Shown piece by piece: positions 8,828 through 17,959 of a DNA stretch of 36,701 nt (within the stretch, counting starts at the first letter, position 1; each line of letters starts with the position of its first letter). This stretch comes from Bacteroidetes bacterium CG2_30_33_31 (GTDB lineage Bacteria; Bacteroidota; Bacteroidia; Bacteroidales; UBA1556). Where the stretch lies: NCBI GenBank assembly GCA_001872625.1, contig MNXP01000067.1, forward strand, positions 1 to 36,701, read 5' to 3'. A model generated the notes under the pieces. It was not told where the DNA came from, ran no database searches, and was given only the letters and a program-made list of their open reading frames with translations. Made by a program: the position numbers and the translations under genes.

Positions 8828-9520
8828 TTGAAAATCAGTCTTAAACATATCACAATTGGGTTTTTGCTTTTATTTGGAATTCTTATTTCTAATCAAATTA
8901 AATCCCAATATAACTATCGTGTTTTTAATTATTTTACCGCTGGCGTAAAAGGAGGTTATGAAATTTACCATTATAATATGGATCCTAAAAGAAGTGTGGA
9001 GCATGTAGTTTTGCCCAACTATTCTTTTGGACTAACAGGCGGTTATTATCTACGTTATTTTATCGAATTTCATATTGATTTGCTTTATGCTAATCGCGAT
9101 TTTACCGTGAAATGGTTGTATCCTAATGACCCAATTGGTGATGTACCTGCTCAGTCAACTTATAAAGTTAATTATCTAAGTTTTCCAATGCAAGCTCGCT
9201 TCAATTTTGTTTATACTAATTGGGTTAAAATGAATGTGGGAGTTGGTATTATGCCTGAAATTCGTTTGAAACCTCATGAAATAGTAACATTTCAAAATGG
9301 CAAAATTGCCGAGTCTTTTGATGATTTTTTGACTAAAGATTTTCGAAGAGGTTTATTTGCTTTCCCATTGAGTTTGCATTCTAAATTTAGTTTTAATCGC
9401 CATTATTCCACTGAGATATCGGCTAATTATTTTTATTATGTTGTAAAAATGAATAAAATTTTGATGAAAAGCCCAGGTTATGGATATAGCTTCTTTCTTT
9501 CCTTCTACTACGATTGGTAG
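8828..9520 (+). CDS. Outer-membrane beta-barrel protein, PorT/OMP_b-brl family
   Basis: A 230-residue secreted protein: signal peptide 'LKHITIGFLLLFGILISNQIKSQ' split as a basic start, hydrophobic core and a cleavage site near residue 27, then alternating aromatic beta strands with 'GVKGGYEIYHY', 'FGLTGGYYLRYFIEFHIDLLY', 'YLSFPMQARFNF' and 'NVGVGIMPEIRL', ending in aromatic residues (YYDW), as in outer-membrane barrels. It resembles the PorT-like barrel family of Bacteroidota, but membership of that family does not by itself prove a type IX secretion role. The start is TTG: an in-frame stop lies at 8810-8812 and no ATG precedes residue 51, so TTG is the only usual start codon that keeps the signal peptide. 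It converges with the TPR gene, leaving 19 bases between the stops. Confidence 0.8.
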   Translation: MKISLKHITIGFLLLFGILISNQIKSQYNYRVFNYFTAGVKGGYEIYHYNMDPKRSVEHVVLPNYSFGLTGGYYLRYFIEFHIDLLYANRDFTVKWLYPNDPIGDVPAQSTYKVNYLSFPMQARFNFVYTNWVKMNVGVGIMPEIRLKPHEIVTFQNGKIAESFDDFLTKDFRRGLFAFPLSLHSKFSFNRHYSTEISANYFYYVVKMNKILMKSPGYGYSFFLSFYYDW

Positions 9521-9539
9521 ATAAATTTCTTTTATTATA

Positions 9540-12218
9540 TCACAATACCTCTTTCAAAAAGCATAATAATTTTGCAATTTTAGTGGATTTTTGTCTGAAT
9601 TCCTTTAGATAAATTTTCTTAAGATATACTTCGGTTTTATTAGGGAAACGGTATTTGGATAAATCTTTTGAATTTTTCGTTTCCAAATTTTCAAAGTCTA
9701 AATCAGCTAAAATTTTGGTAGAATGAATTAACAAGATTCTATACTTAGGTTGTAAAGATTGGTAAATTAACATTGTATTTATAGCATCAATTAAATTATT
9801 ATAATCCTTATTATTGGCAATATTATTTAGTGCAAAATATTGGATTTCAATAGAATGAATATGTTTCTTTGAAAATTCTAAAACATTTGGCTTAATAATT
9901 TTCTTGTCTTTTAGGTTTTTATTTTCATAATAATTTATGGCATTAACAAAAGCTTCAAAAGCAATGCTATCCTGATTACAAGTAGCAAGACTATCGGCTT
10001 TTGCTAATTTTTTGGAGTATTCAATTTCATTTTTATAGGTTTCTAATTTCCTAAGAGGGATGTCAGATTTTAATCCGCAATGATTATAGTTTTCCACAAT
10101 TTCTGCTGCTGAAATCCAATTCTTTTCTGCCGATTTAAAATCCATATATACAAGATTATTTTCGGCAGCTAAAAGATTGTCACTAAATATTTTAGAAGCT
10201 TCATTGCATTTATTTTTTAATACAATATTTTCAATATTTGCAATTTCAGAAAATAGATTGCTATCATTATGTAAATTTGTTTTTAAAGCTTTTTCTTTCA
10301 CAGAATCAACTAATACTATTGCTGCTTCATAATTTCTTGCAATCACCAACAAATTGGCATTTTTTAATTTTTCCATTAATACAGGCAAGGCCGCTTTTTG
10401 AATATAAGTCGGTAAAGAATCATTAATTTTGATAGAATATGGGATTTCAATTTTTTGGGCATCTTCCAATGTAGCTAAGGCGTTTACGTAATCACCTATT
10501 TTTAAAAACTGCAAAGCATTGCTGATTAGTAAATTATATAATTTTTGTTGTGTCTTATTATCGTTGCTGATATCATTTTTTTGAATTACATTTTTATCTA
10601 AGTCTGTTAATTTTTCATCATTTATTTTAGATTCTGACGCAATATTTGCTTTGTTTTTTGAATTTTTGTAGGCGAGTCTCGAAATGGATTTTGTCTTTAA
10701 TCTCTCTATTTCCGTATCATATTTATGAAAATTCGTTGCAGTGCTCAAACTGTCGGCGAGGGAAGTATATTTGAGTGATTTTTCATATTTACCAGTATTA
10801 TTTTTCTTCTGAGCGTTTATAATTAGGAGGTCTATTAATCTGATGCTCAGTAAGTCAATGGAATTTTCATCACTTAAATAAGAGATGTTTTCACGAAAAA
10901 AACTCTGAGTCAAGAGTAGATAGGAAATAGATAAATCGACATTCTTACTTGAGATTGATTTGTCAGTGATTGACTTCCATGAATTGAACATGGACTCTTT
11001 AGCGGTTTTTAATAAAATTGTTGCTCTTCCGCTACAAACCAGTTCATTAGATGAATTACATAAAGATTCAGCAATTAATAAAATCTTTATTGCTTCATTG
11101 AGATTGCTTTCCGACAGCAATATTTCAGCTTCATTGGATATTTGATCATACATGCGCACTCCAAGGGCTAAAGTGTTTTTTCTTGTTGAAAAATCGGGTT
11201 TTAAAACATTTAAAATATACAGAATTGTTTTTGAACAGCTATCCCAATTTTGTTTTTGAAACTCGATTTCTGCTAAATAATAAAATGGTGGTGCAAAATC
11301 TTTTTTTTGATTTATCGACTTTTTAAAGTTCATAATTGCGAGATCAATATTTCCAACGCGCCATGCTTGATAACCATCGTTAAAAAACTCATATTCAGGC
11401 ATATTTATTAGTCTATCAAATCTTTTTCTTGTGTTTTTGGTTTTTACCACAAGGCTGTCATACAGAGCAAAAAGTCCTTCATTTGGCAATGTTATAAGTG
11501 CATCATCAGAAATATATTTATGTGGATTTTCTTTCTGTAATTTTAGTTCAATATCTTTTAAATCAATATTATAAAGTCTAATCATGCCTGTTTTTATCGA
11601 TTCCATGTACTCTAATTTTCTCTTTATCTCAAAGAGATTTGGTTTGGAGTTGATATATTTTTCAATCAATGAAAAGCTTGAATCAAATATTATTTTCTGC
11701 GAATCGGCGAAATTAAATGAGACGGATAAATTTTGAATGGCGTAATTAGCTTTTTTGCTTTCATCAATAATTAGGGTATCTAAAATTTCCTTAGAAAGTA
11801 TTTCAAAGCTACTATGAGATTTTATGTCAAAACTGAGCTGTGTATTTTTTTCTACTAAGGCAAACTTAAGATTGATTATTCTTGGAAAGATTAAATTATT
11901 TAGGGTAAAACCATTGTAATTTAAAGTATTGTAAACTTCAACTGAATCAATTTGTATTTTTATTTGATATGAATTACTGTTTAATTTTATTATTTTAGTG
12001 ATTATTAATAATTTCAAATTAAGATAACTTCGGTTTTCAATTGTATCGCCATCTGTCATTATTTTTATAAAATAATTGGGCAAACTTTCGGAAGATAAAT
12101 CTGGAGAATATGAAAAATTATAATTTAAATTTTGGGTTGAGTCAAAAATTATTAGAGCCTGAGATTTTACATTAATTGCAGGTAGAATCAATAATATAAA
12201 TAGTAGTTTTTTAAGCAT
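9540..12218 (-). CDS. Secreted TPR-like protein of unknown function
   Basis: An 892-residue protein with a signal peptide (MLKKLLFILLILPAINVKSQ). The first 200 residues are beta-strand-like; from about 280 the sequence turns helical with TPR-like units such as 'GYQAWRVGNIDLAIMNFKKSI' and 'APPFYYLAEIEFQKQNWDSC', and further helical repeats continue to the C-terminus, rich in Lys, Asn and Ile. No catalytic motif is visible. The gene follows the GH3/beta-lactamase-like gene with no spacer (12218/12219), so the two are almost certainly one transcript and the protein may work in the same periplasmic or cell-surface process. I do not recognise a named family. The base composition matches the neighbours. 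Confidence 0.75.
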   Translation of the reverse strand: MLKKLLFILLILPAINVKSQALIIFDSTQNLNYNFSYSPDLSSESLPNYFIKIMTDGDTIENRSYLNLKLLIITKIIKLNSNSYQIKIQIDSVEVYNTLNYNGFTLNNLIFPRIINLKFALVEKNTQLSFDIKSHSSFEILSKEILDTLIIDESKKANYAIQNLSVSFNFADSQKIIFDSSFSLIEKYINSKPNLFEIKRKLEYMESIKTGMIRLYNIDLKDIELKLQKENPHKYISDDALITLPNEGLFALYDSLVVKTKNTRKRFDRLINMPEYEFFNDGYQAWRVGNIDLAIMNFKKSINQKKDFAPPFYYLAEIEFQKQNWDSCSKTILYILNVLKPDFSTRKNTLALGVRMYDQISNEAEILLSESNLNEAIKILLIAESLCNSSNELVCSGRATILLKTAKESMFNSWKSITDKSISSKNVDLSISYLLLTQSFFRENISYLSDENSIDLLSIRLIDLLIINAQKKNNTGKYEKSLKYTSLADSLSTATNFHKYDTEIERLKTKSISRLAYKNSKNKANIASESKINDEKLTDLDKNVIQKNDISNDNKTQQKLYNLLISNALQFLKIGDYVNALATLEDAQKIEIPYSIKINDSLPTYIQKAALPVLMEKLKNANLLVIARNYEAAIVLVDSVKEKALKTNLHNDSNLFSEIANIENIVLKNKCNEASKIFSDNLLAAENNLVYMDFKSAEKNWISAAEIVENYNHCGLKSDIPLRKLETYKNEIEYSKKLAKADSLATCNQDSIAFEAFVNAINYYENKNLKDKKIIKPNVLEFSKKHIHSIEIQYFALNNIANNKDYNNLIDAINTMLIYQSLQPKYRILLIHSTKILADLDFENLETKNSKDLSKYRFPNKTEVYLKKIYLKEFRQKSTKIAKLLCFLKEVL

Positions 12219-15182
12219 CTATCTTTTAATACCCATTTGATTATATATCTCTTTTTCTATTTTAGTCCTTATATCCATAGATCCAAGTTTCTTGTTTTCG
12301 GCATTAGGATAAACTCTATTGGAAAGAAATATGTAAATGAGATTATATTGAGGATCGACCCAAAAATAAGTTCCAGTAAATCCACTGTGACCGTAGGAAG
12401 CTGCAGAAACTTCTGGACAAGATGGACCGCCATTTTCATGTTGAGGTAAAGGTTTATCAAATCCCAATGCACGACGGTTGTTATTTAATGGAAATTGTGT
12501 ACTCGTAAACTCCTCCAAAACAGCGGAGTCGATATATTGTTTTCCATCATAATTTCCTTGCTGCAGAAACATTTCGAGCATAATTGCAATATCGCTTGCA
12601 GTGCTGAAAAGACCTGCATGACCGCTAACACCACCCAAAAGTGCAGCGCCTGGGTCATGTACATATCCTACTATTTGCTGCTTCCTGAAAATTGTATCTT
12701 TTTCTGTTGGAGCAATTTCTGATTTTGAGAATTTATTCAAAGGATTAAAAACCGTGTGTTTCATGCCAAGCGGATTATAAAATACTGAATCGCAATAGTA
12801 TTCAAAATCAACATGAGTGATGTTTTCAATAATTTCTTTCAAAAGATACATTCCAATATCGCTATATTTGTATCTATTCGAGTTCAATAATGGTGAAAGT
12901 GCAATGCTTCTTAATATTGTATCTTTATATGAGTCAATAACATACAAGCTGTCCGCTACTTTTGTGCAGTATCCAAAAAATTCTTCTTTACGATAAAGGT
13001 TGGTGTCGAGCTTGCCATCAGCCATGGTTTTTGCGTAAAAAGGAATCCATGGTTGCAATCTTGCTTGATGTGCCATTACATCTCTGATAACAATATTTTC
13101 TTTGTTAGTTCCAATTAATGCTGGTAAATAATGACCTAAATTCATGTCAATATCTATTTTGCATTCCTTATAAAGTCTCATTACGACAGAAGTTGTAGCC
13201 AAAATTTTTGTAAGACTTGCGAGATCATAAATTGTTGAATCAGAAACTTTTGTAATATTATCATAAGTGAAACTGCCAAAGTTTTTATTGTAAAAAATAT
13301 TTCCATCTTTAGCAATTAGTACTTGACATCCTGGATATGCCCCATGGTTTATTCCACTTTGAACAATGGTGTCTATTTTTTGTAATGAGTCAATAATAAA
13401 TCCGGCATCTTCTGGATTAGCAATTTTCAATTTTGCTTTCGAACAAACAATTCCGTGACCTTCTTTATATAACTCGCTAATGCTTACTGGTAATTTGCCG
13501 CTGATAGTATTTATTCCAAAAATTGAATTTGCCGATATTTTTCTTACTATTGAATTATCTTCATAAGTTATTATAACTGAAGATGGTTCACATTGGCTCA
13601 AAAATCTACCTGCAGCATAGGGATTTCCTGATATTAATAAAATAACTTTATTGTTCTGACATACTAAATTTACAAAATCGACTGTAGTCTGTGAGATATC
13701 ATAATTCAGGCTCGCACTATTATTTGTCCCCATAATATTAATAATCACATAATCAAAGTCTTTTAAGTTAGTCAATAGTTCTTGTGCATCAGATTGGCTT
13801 GCAGTTTTTTCTAAAGAAAATAAACTCGATGGTTGAATTTCATCAATTGCATTTGAGAATTCATTGCATTCATCGGCGCCAACGGATACAATTGCATATT
13901 TTGTTACTTCATCAACGGTCAATGGGATGGCATTATCTTTATTCACAATTAGAGTAATTGCCTCTTTATAGGCATTGTTTATCAGTGCTTTATTTTTAGG
14001 ACTATTTATAATTTCATAAACTCTGTCTTTTGGTATTAATTTATTCATATTAAGTCCTAAATCATACTTTGCCGCCAATATTTTTTTTATTTTATCTGCA
14101 AAATAAGTAGAATCAATTTCATTAGTAATTAATGCGAGGGAAATTCTATTTATAGCTTTTTCAATATCTGGTGGAAGTAGTAGAATATCATTTCCAGCTT
14201 TGAGCGCCATAAGTTCAAGTTCACCAGGCTGGAAGTAATTGCTTACGCCATTCATTTCGAGAGCATCAGTAAAAACTAAGCCTTTAAAATTCAAAGTCTT
14301 AACTAATAAATCGTTTATAATAATTGGAGAAAGTGATGAAGCTCTGCCTTGAGCTGTGTCGAGAGCTGGCACAAATAGATGAGCTGCCATTATTGAGTTT
14401 ATACCATTATTAATCAATTTTTTGAAAGGATATAAGTGGATTTTATTTAGTTCTTCCAAAGTGGAATTAACTATTGGTAAGGTTTTATGAGAATCTGTTT
14501 TTGTATCTCCATGACCGGGGAAGTGTTTTGCGCAAGCAAAAATGCCTTCATCTTGCATTCCTTGGGCAATAAGAGTAGCTTTTTGGGCTACTTTAAATGG
14601 ATTTTCTCCAAAGGAACGGCTGTTGATAACTGGATTTTCGGAATTGGAATTTACATCTACAACTGGAGCAAAATCAATATTTACACCCACAGCTTTACAT
14701 TGATCTCCGATTGCCTTGCCAATTTCAAACAAAAGTTCATCATTATTATTTATTGCTCCAAGAGTCATCTGTCTTGGAAAATTTACTGAACTATCGAGTC
14801 GCATTCCAATTCCCCATTCACCATCAATAGCAATAAACATTGGCAGTTTGCTCACCCCTTGATATTCGTTTATCAAGTCTATCTGGCGTAATGGCCCACC
14901 TTGAAAAAAACAAACTCCTCCCACCTGATATTTTTCAATATCACTTTTTACTTTCTGTTGGTATTCAAAAGTTTTATTGGAATGTGCTCGCAACATAAAA
15001 ATTTGCCCAATCTTTTGGTCAATTGTCATTGCATTGAATACTGAATCGACCCAATGAGTTTTCAAGGTATCTATTTTAATAGAAGTAACTCCTGATTTAT
15101 TTCCATCAAGAGAAAACCTTTGTGCTGATAAATAAATTGGTGAAAAAATTATGAGGAGTATAATATATTTTATGCTTTTCAT
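12219..15182 (-). CDS. Glycoside hydrolase family 3 / beta-lactamase-like serine hydrolase fusion
   Basis: A 987-residue exported enzyme (signal peptide ending near YLSAQ) with two catalytic units. Residues about 45-375 are a GH3 NagZ-like barrel: 'KHFPGHGDT' at 219-227, DSH with H232 as the expected general-acid partner, and the nucleophile D306 in 'TDALEM'. Residues 380-580 resemble the GH3 C-terminal alpha/beta domain. Residues about 600-987 are a class C beta-lactamase-like/penicillin-binding fold: S656-x-x-K659 (SLTK), Y773 in YSD, and 'GHSGFTGTYFW' near 931 in place of the KTG box. This fusion is known from Bacteroidota and is taken to release N-acetylglucosamine from peptidoglycan fragments; the job of the serine hydrolase part is not settled. 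It heads a two-gene unit with the TPR protein. Both sets of catalytic residues look intact. Confidence 0.92.
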   Translation of the reverse strand: MKSIKYIILLIIFSPIYLSAQRFSLDGNKSGVTSIKIDTLKTHWVDSVFNAMTIDQKIGQIFMLRAHSNKTFEYQQKVKSDIEKYQVGGVCFFQGGPLRQIDLINEYQGVSKLPMFIAIDGEWGIGMRLDSSVNFPRQMTLGAINNNDELLFEIGKAIGDQCKAVGVNIDFAPVVDVNSNSENPVINSRSFGENPFKVAQKATLIAQGMQDEGIFACAKHFPGHGDTKTDSHKTLPIVNSTLEELNKIHLYPFKKLINNGINSIMAAHLFVPALDTAQGRASSLSPIIINDLLVKTLNFKGLVFTDALEMNGVSNYFQPGELELMALKAGNDILLLPPDIEKAINRISLALITNEIDSTYFADKIKKILAAKYDLGLNMNKLIPKDRVYEIINSPKNKALINNAYKEAITLIVNKDNAIPLTVDEVTKYAIVSVGADECNEFSNAIDEIQPSSLFSLEKTASQSDAQELLTNLKDFDYVIINIMGTNNSASLNYDISQTTVDFVNLVCQNNKVILLISGNPYAAGRFLSQCEPSSVIITYEDNSIVRKISANSIFGINTISGKLPVSISELYKEGHGIVCSKAKLKIANPEDAGFIIDSLQKIDTIVQSGINHGAYPGCQVLIAKDGNIFYNKNFGSFTYDNITKVSDSTIYDLASLTKILATTSVVMRLYKECKIDIDMNLGHYLPALIGTNKENIVIRDVMAHQARLQPWIPFYAKTMADGKLDTNLYRKEEFFGYCTKVADSLYVIDSYKDTILRSIALSPLLNSNRYKYSDIGMYLLKEIIENITHVDFEYYCDSVFYNPLGMKHTVFNPLNKFSKSEIAPTEKDTIFRKQQIVGYVHDPGAALLGGVSGHAGLFSTASDIAIMLEMFLQQGNYDGKQYIDSAVLEEFTSTQFPLNNNRRALGFDKPLPQHENGGPSCPEVSAASYGHSGFTGTYFWVDPQYNLIYIFLSNRVYPNAENKKLGSMDIRTKIEKEIYNQMGIKR

Positions 15183-15292
15183 TATAATGTTTAGTCGTAA
15201 AAATTAGTTTAATAAAAGTAGCTTTAATGAATATTTATGGCCTTCTCTTGTTAGAAAATTACTAACAATAAATTGTTAACTCATCAATAAAT

Positions 15293-15913
15293 CTATGAAT
15301 GGAAAATGTATGAAATCAGATTATTAAAAGAGTTTGGCACAAAAACAAATGTATAAGCTATGCCATAAAATGCTCCCCAAAGATGAGCATCGTGACCAAT
15401 ATTATCAATCTGCTTTCTGGCCATAACAACAGTAAAAATAAGGTAAAGACCTCCAAAAATCCATGAAGGTATCATAAAAGGAAGAAAAATAAACCCCATT
15501 TGACCTTGAGGATATAATACTATTGACGAAAATACTACTGCTGAAATCGCACCCGATGCTCCAACGGCATTATAACTTGGGTTGTGTCGATTTTTGAAAA
15601 AACTAAAGATTGTAGAAACTGTTATAGCAGGGATAAATAATCCTAAAAAATAAATGTTGGCAAGATTACCGAAAAACATCTTGAAAAATTGAATCACTAT
15701 AAGTCCGAAAGCCCATAGCACATATACATTTAAAATTAAATGAGTCCAACTTGCATGAATGAAAGCATAACTAAAGAATCTATACCATTGTTTATATTGA
15801 TTAATTGCGTATGCATTAAACTTAAGATTGTCGAAAATTTCAACATTTGAAAAAGCTACATACGATGTTAAAGCAATGGGAATTATAAGTATAATAAGGA
15901 TTAAATTCTCCAT
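15293..15913 (-). CDS. Rhomboid family intramembrane serine protease
   Basis: A 206-residue integral membrane protein with about six hydrophobic segments, the size of the basic six-helix rhomboid. The catalytic serine is S120 in GASGAI and the partner histidine is H177 in 'GHDAHLWGAFYG'; 'HASWTHLILNVYVLWAFG' in helix 2 supplies the conserved His/Asn of the oxyanion region. The family cleaves transmembrane helices of membrane proteins; the substrate here is unknown. It is the last gene of the minus-strand operon, two bases after smpB. No strong terminator follows. Confidence 0.92.
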   Translation of the reverse strand: MENLILIILIIPIALTSYVAFSNVEIFDNLKFNAYAINQYKQWYRFFSYAFIHASWTHLILNVYVLWAFGLIVIQFFKMFFGNLANIYFLGLFIPAITVSTIFSFFKNRHNPSYNAVGASGAISAVVFSSIVLYPQGQMGFIFLPFMIPSWIFGGLYLIFTVVMARKQIDNIGHDAHLWGAFYGIAYTFVFVPNSFNNLISYIFHS

Positions 15914-15915
15914 GA

Positions 15916-16362
15916 TTAAATCCTCTGTCTTTCTAAATCACGAGTAACATCTTTTTGTTTAATGGTGTCTCTTTTGTCGTAAAGTTTTTTTCCTTTGGCA
16001 ATGGCAATTTCTAATTTTGCAAATCCCTTTTCGTTGAGGAACAGTAATATTGGGATTATTGCAAATCCTTTTTCTTTAGTTCTATTTATCAATTTTTTTA
16101 TTTCACGAGCATTGAGCAACAATTTTCTTTCTCTTCTTAGCTCATGATTATTTTCGGCAGCATATTTATATTCGGCTATATGCATGTTTTTTACAAAAAG
16201 TTCACCATTTTGAAAAGCGCAATATGCTTCAGTAATTGAGGCTTTTCCTTCGCGAATTGATTTAATTTCAGTTCCAGTAAGAATTATTCCTGCTGTAAAT
16301 TTCTCTTCTAAAAAATATTCAAAGTAGGCTTTTTTATTTTTAATCTCAATTTTCTTTTGCAT
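15916..16362 (-). CDS. smpB: SsrA-binding protein SmpB
   Basis: A 148-residue protein of normal SmpB length. It binds tmRNA and brings it to stalled ribosomes for trans-translation. Family marks: 'KKAYFEYFLEEKFTAGIILTGTEIKS' near the start (split here as strand, helix, strand), 'YCAFQNGELFVKNMHIAEY', 'RERKLLLNAREI', and the C-terminal 'KGKKLYDKRDTIKQKD', which forms the tail that enters the empty A site. It sits three bases after tsaC and two before the rhomboid gene, inside an operon. The tmRNA gene itself is not in this window. Confidence 0.97.
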   Translation of the reverse strand: MQKKIEIKNKKAYFEYFLEEKFTAGIILTGTEIKSIREGKASITEAYCAFQNGELFVKNMHIAEYKYAAENNHELRRERKLLLNAREIKKLINRTKEKGFAIIPILLFLNEKGFAKLEIAIAKGKKLYDKRDTIKQKDVTRDLERQRI

Positions 16363-16365
16363 AGC

Positions 16366-16953
16366 TTATGGTCTTAGCACTTCAAAACTGCCATTGTCAT
16401 CAATTTTAATTATGGTTGATGCTTTATTTTCAGAGAACCCATCTCGCCTATAATCAACAATGTAATCAACATTATTCTTAATATTTTGAGAAATAAATTT
16501 GAAATTTAATGGTGCTGGCTCCCCGGAGAAATTTGCAGAAGTCGCCGTTATAGGATGGTTCAATTCCTTTAGCAAAGAATAGGTAAATCGCTCTTTTGTA
16601 ACACGAATAGCAATTGTATTATCTTCTTGCAACAATATTTTAGGAAGATTTTTTGCTCGTGGAAAAACAATTGTCAAAGGTTTTTTCCATTGTTCAATTA
16701 AGTCGAAAGCAATTGGTGTTGGTTTATCTACAAACCGATAGATGGATTCTGATTCGCATACAAGAATTATCATACTTTTAATTTCGATCCTTTGTTTGAG
16801 TTGGTAGATTTTTTTCAGTGCTTTATCATTAAAAGGGTCGCAGCCTATTCCCCACAAAGTGTCTGTTGGATATAATACGATGCCACCGCGACGAATTATA
16901 TCTGCAGTTTTTTTTACTTCACTATCAATATGTTGCTGTGCTAATTTATTCAA
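16366..16953 (-). CDS. tsaC: L-threonylcarbamoyladenylate synthase (Sua5/YrdC/TsaC)
   Basis: A 195-residue YrdC-domain protein. It makes threonylcarbamoyl-AMP from threonine, bicarbonate and ATP for the t6A37 modification of ANN-decoding tRNAs. Motifs: 'GGIVLYPTDTLWGIGCD' at about residues 22-38, 'YQLKQR' and 'KSMIILV' (active-site basic residues), 'PLTIVFPR', 'IAIRVT' and 'PITATSANFSGEPAP'. It lacks the C-terminal Sua5 domain, so it is the short TsaC type. Its first codons overlap the end of the glycosyltransferase gene by eight bases (16946-16953), showing translational coupling in the operon. Confidence 0.95.
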   Translation of the reverse strand: MNKLAQQHIDSEVKKTADIIRRGGIVLYPTDTLWGIGCDPFNDKALKKIYQLKQRIEIKSMIILVCESESIYRFVDKPTPIAFDLIEQWKKPLTIVFPRAKNLPKILLQEDNTIAIRVTKERFTYSLLKELNHPITATSANFSGEPAPLNFKFISQNIKNNVDYIVDYRRDGFSENKASTIIKIDDNGSFEVLRP

Positions 16954-17959
16954 TTGTCCTCACTAATTTATTTACATTAATTTCATTTCCGCAATCGAAA
17001 TGTTGCCTTGGACATTTCGATTTTCCATGCAAACCACATGGCCTGCAGTCCAATTTTTTTTCTGCTTCAATAACTATTGAATCATATGCTAAAGGGCCGA
17101 AACCAAAACCAGGTATTGTTGAACAAAATATGGCGGTGATTTTTGCATTTACAGCTGATGCAATATGTAAAGGAGCTGAATCATTTACGAAACAACGACT
17201 TGCATTTTGCATTATTGCTGCAGATTGCAGAAATGATAAACGACCGCACAAATTTATTACATTATTATTACCACTTTCAACAATAATTTTATCTGAAAGT
17301 TTTATATCGCTGCTACTTCCTATTAAAATAATCTTAAATTTAGGGTCGATACTTTTAATTAATTCTACCCATTTTTTTAACGGCATTTGCTTTGTGAACC
17401 ATACTGATGCTGGAGCAATTATTATGTAATTATCTGTAATATAATCTTTTATAAAATTATAATCTTCTATATTTGGATATAGTTTTGGAATTGATGCCCC
17501 TTCATTTTCATCTAAAAAAGCCTTTATTAATAAATGGTTTCTTTCAATTTCATGTTTGTTCGAAACATTTGAAATTGTATGTTCTATCCGTTTAGTAAAG
17601 GTAAAGGAAAATGGATTTTTTTTGAATCCAATAATATTTTTTGCATTAGAAAGTGCTGATATTAAACCTGTTGAAGCAAAGCGTTGTATATTTATTAAGA
17701 TATCATATTTTGTGGCTCTAATATTTTTAATAATTTTAATCAGATTGAAATATTTATTATTTTTCTTATCCCAAATCAATAAATTCTCAATATGAGGATT
17801 ATTTTTCAAAATACTTTCATTGCCTTTTCTAAGTAGAAAATTAATCTTTGCATTTGGAAATACTTTCGCGATATTTTCAATAATAGATGTTGCTAAAATC
17901 ACATCTCCAATATAGGCTGTCTGAATAATTAATATTTTATGGGGATGCAATTTTTCCAT
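16946..17959 (-). CDS. Glycosyltransferase family 9 (heptosyltransferase-like)
   Basis: A 337-residue GT-B-fold enzyme of the ADP-heptose:LPS heptosyltransferase family. The N-terminus 'KILIIQTAYIGDVILATSIIENI' is the usual acceptor-side Rossmann motif with the catalytic Asp (IGDV). The donor side has 'IIAPASVWFTKQMPLKKWVELI' and 'CFVNDSAPLHIASAVNAKITAIF'. Members add heptose or related sugars to the lipopolysaccharide inner core at the inner face of the cytoplasmic membrane. A 'CRPCGLHGKSKCPRQHFDCG' cysteine-rich segment near residue 310 is common at the C-terminus of this family. The exact sugar cannot be told. It is one base from the aminotransferase gene and overlaps tsaC. Confidence 0.9.
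   Translation of the reverse strand: MEKLHPHKILIIQTAYIGDVILATSIIENIAKVFPNAKINFLLRKGNESILKNNPHIENLLIWDKKNNKYFNLIKIIKNIRATKYDILINIQRFASTGLISALSNAKNIIGFKKNPFSFTFTKRIEHTISNVSNKHEIERNHLLIKAFLDENEGASIPKLYPNIEDYNFIKDYITDNYIIIAPASVWFTKQMPLKKWVELIKSIDPKFKIILIGSSSDIKLSDKIIVESGNNNVINLCGRLSFLQSAAIMQNASRCFVNDSAPLHIASAVNAKITAIFCSTIPGFGFGPLAYDSIVIEAEKKLDCRPCGLHGKSKCPRQHFDCGNEINVNKLVRTIE

Noticed and set aside
15248-15268. Hairpin TTGTTAG/CTAACAA after the rhomboid gene
   Set aside because: Seven A/T-rich pairs and no T-run on the minus strand, so not called a terminator.
16866-17429. A 187-codon open frame on the plus strand
   Set aside because: Lies antisense to the GT9 and tsaC genes, whose motifs are clear; the product has no recognisable family.
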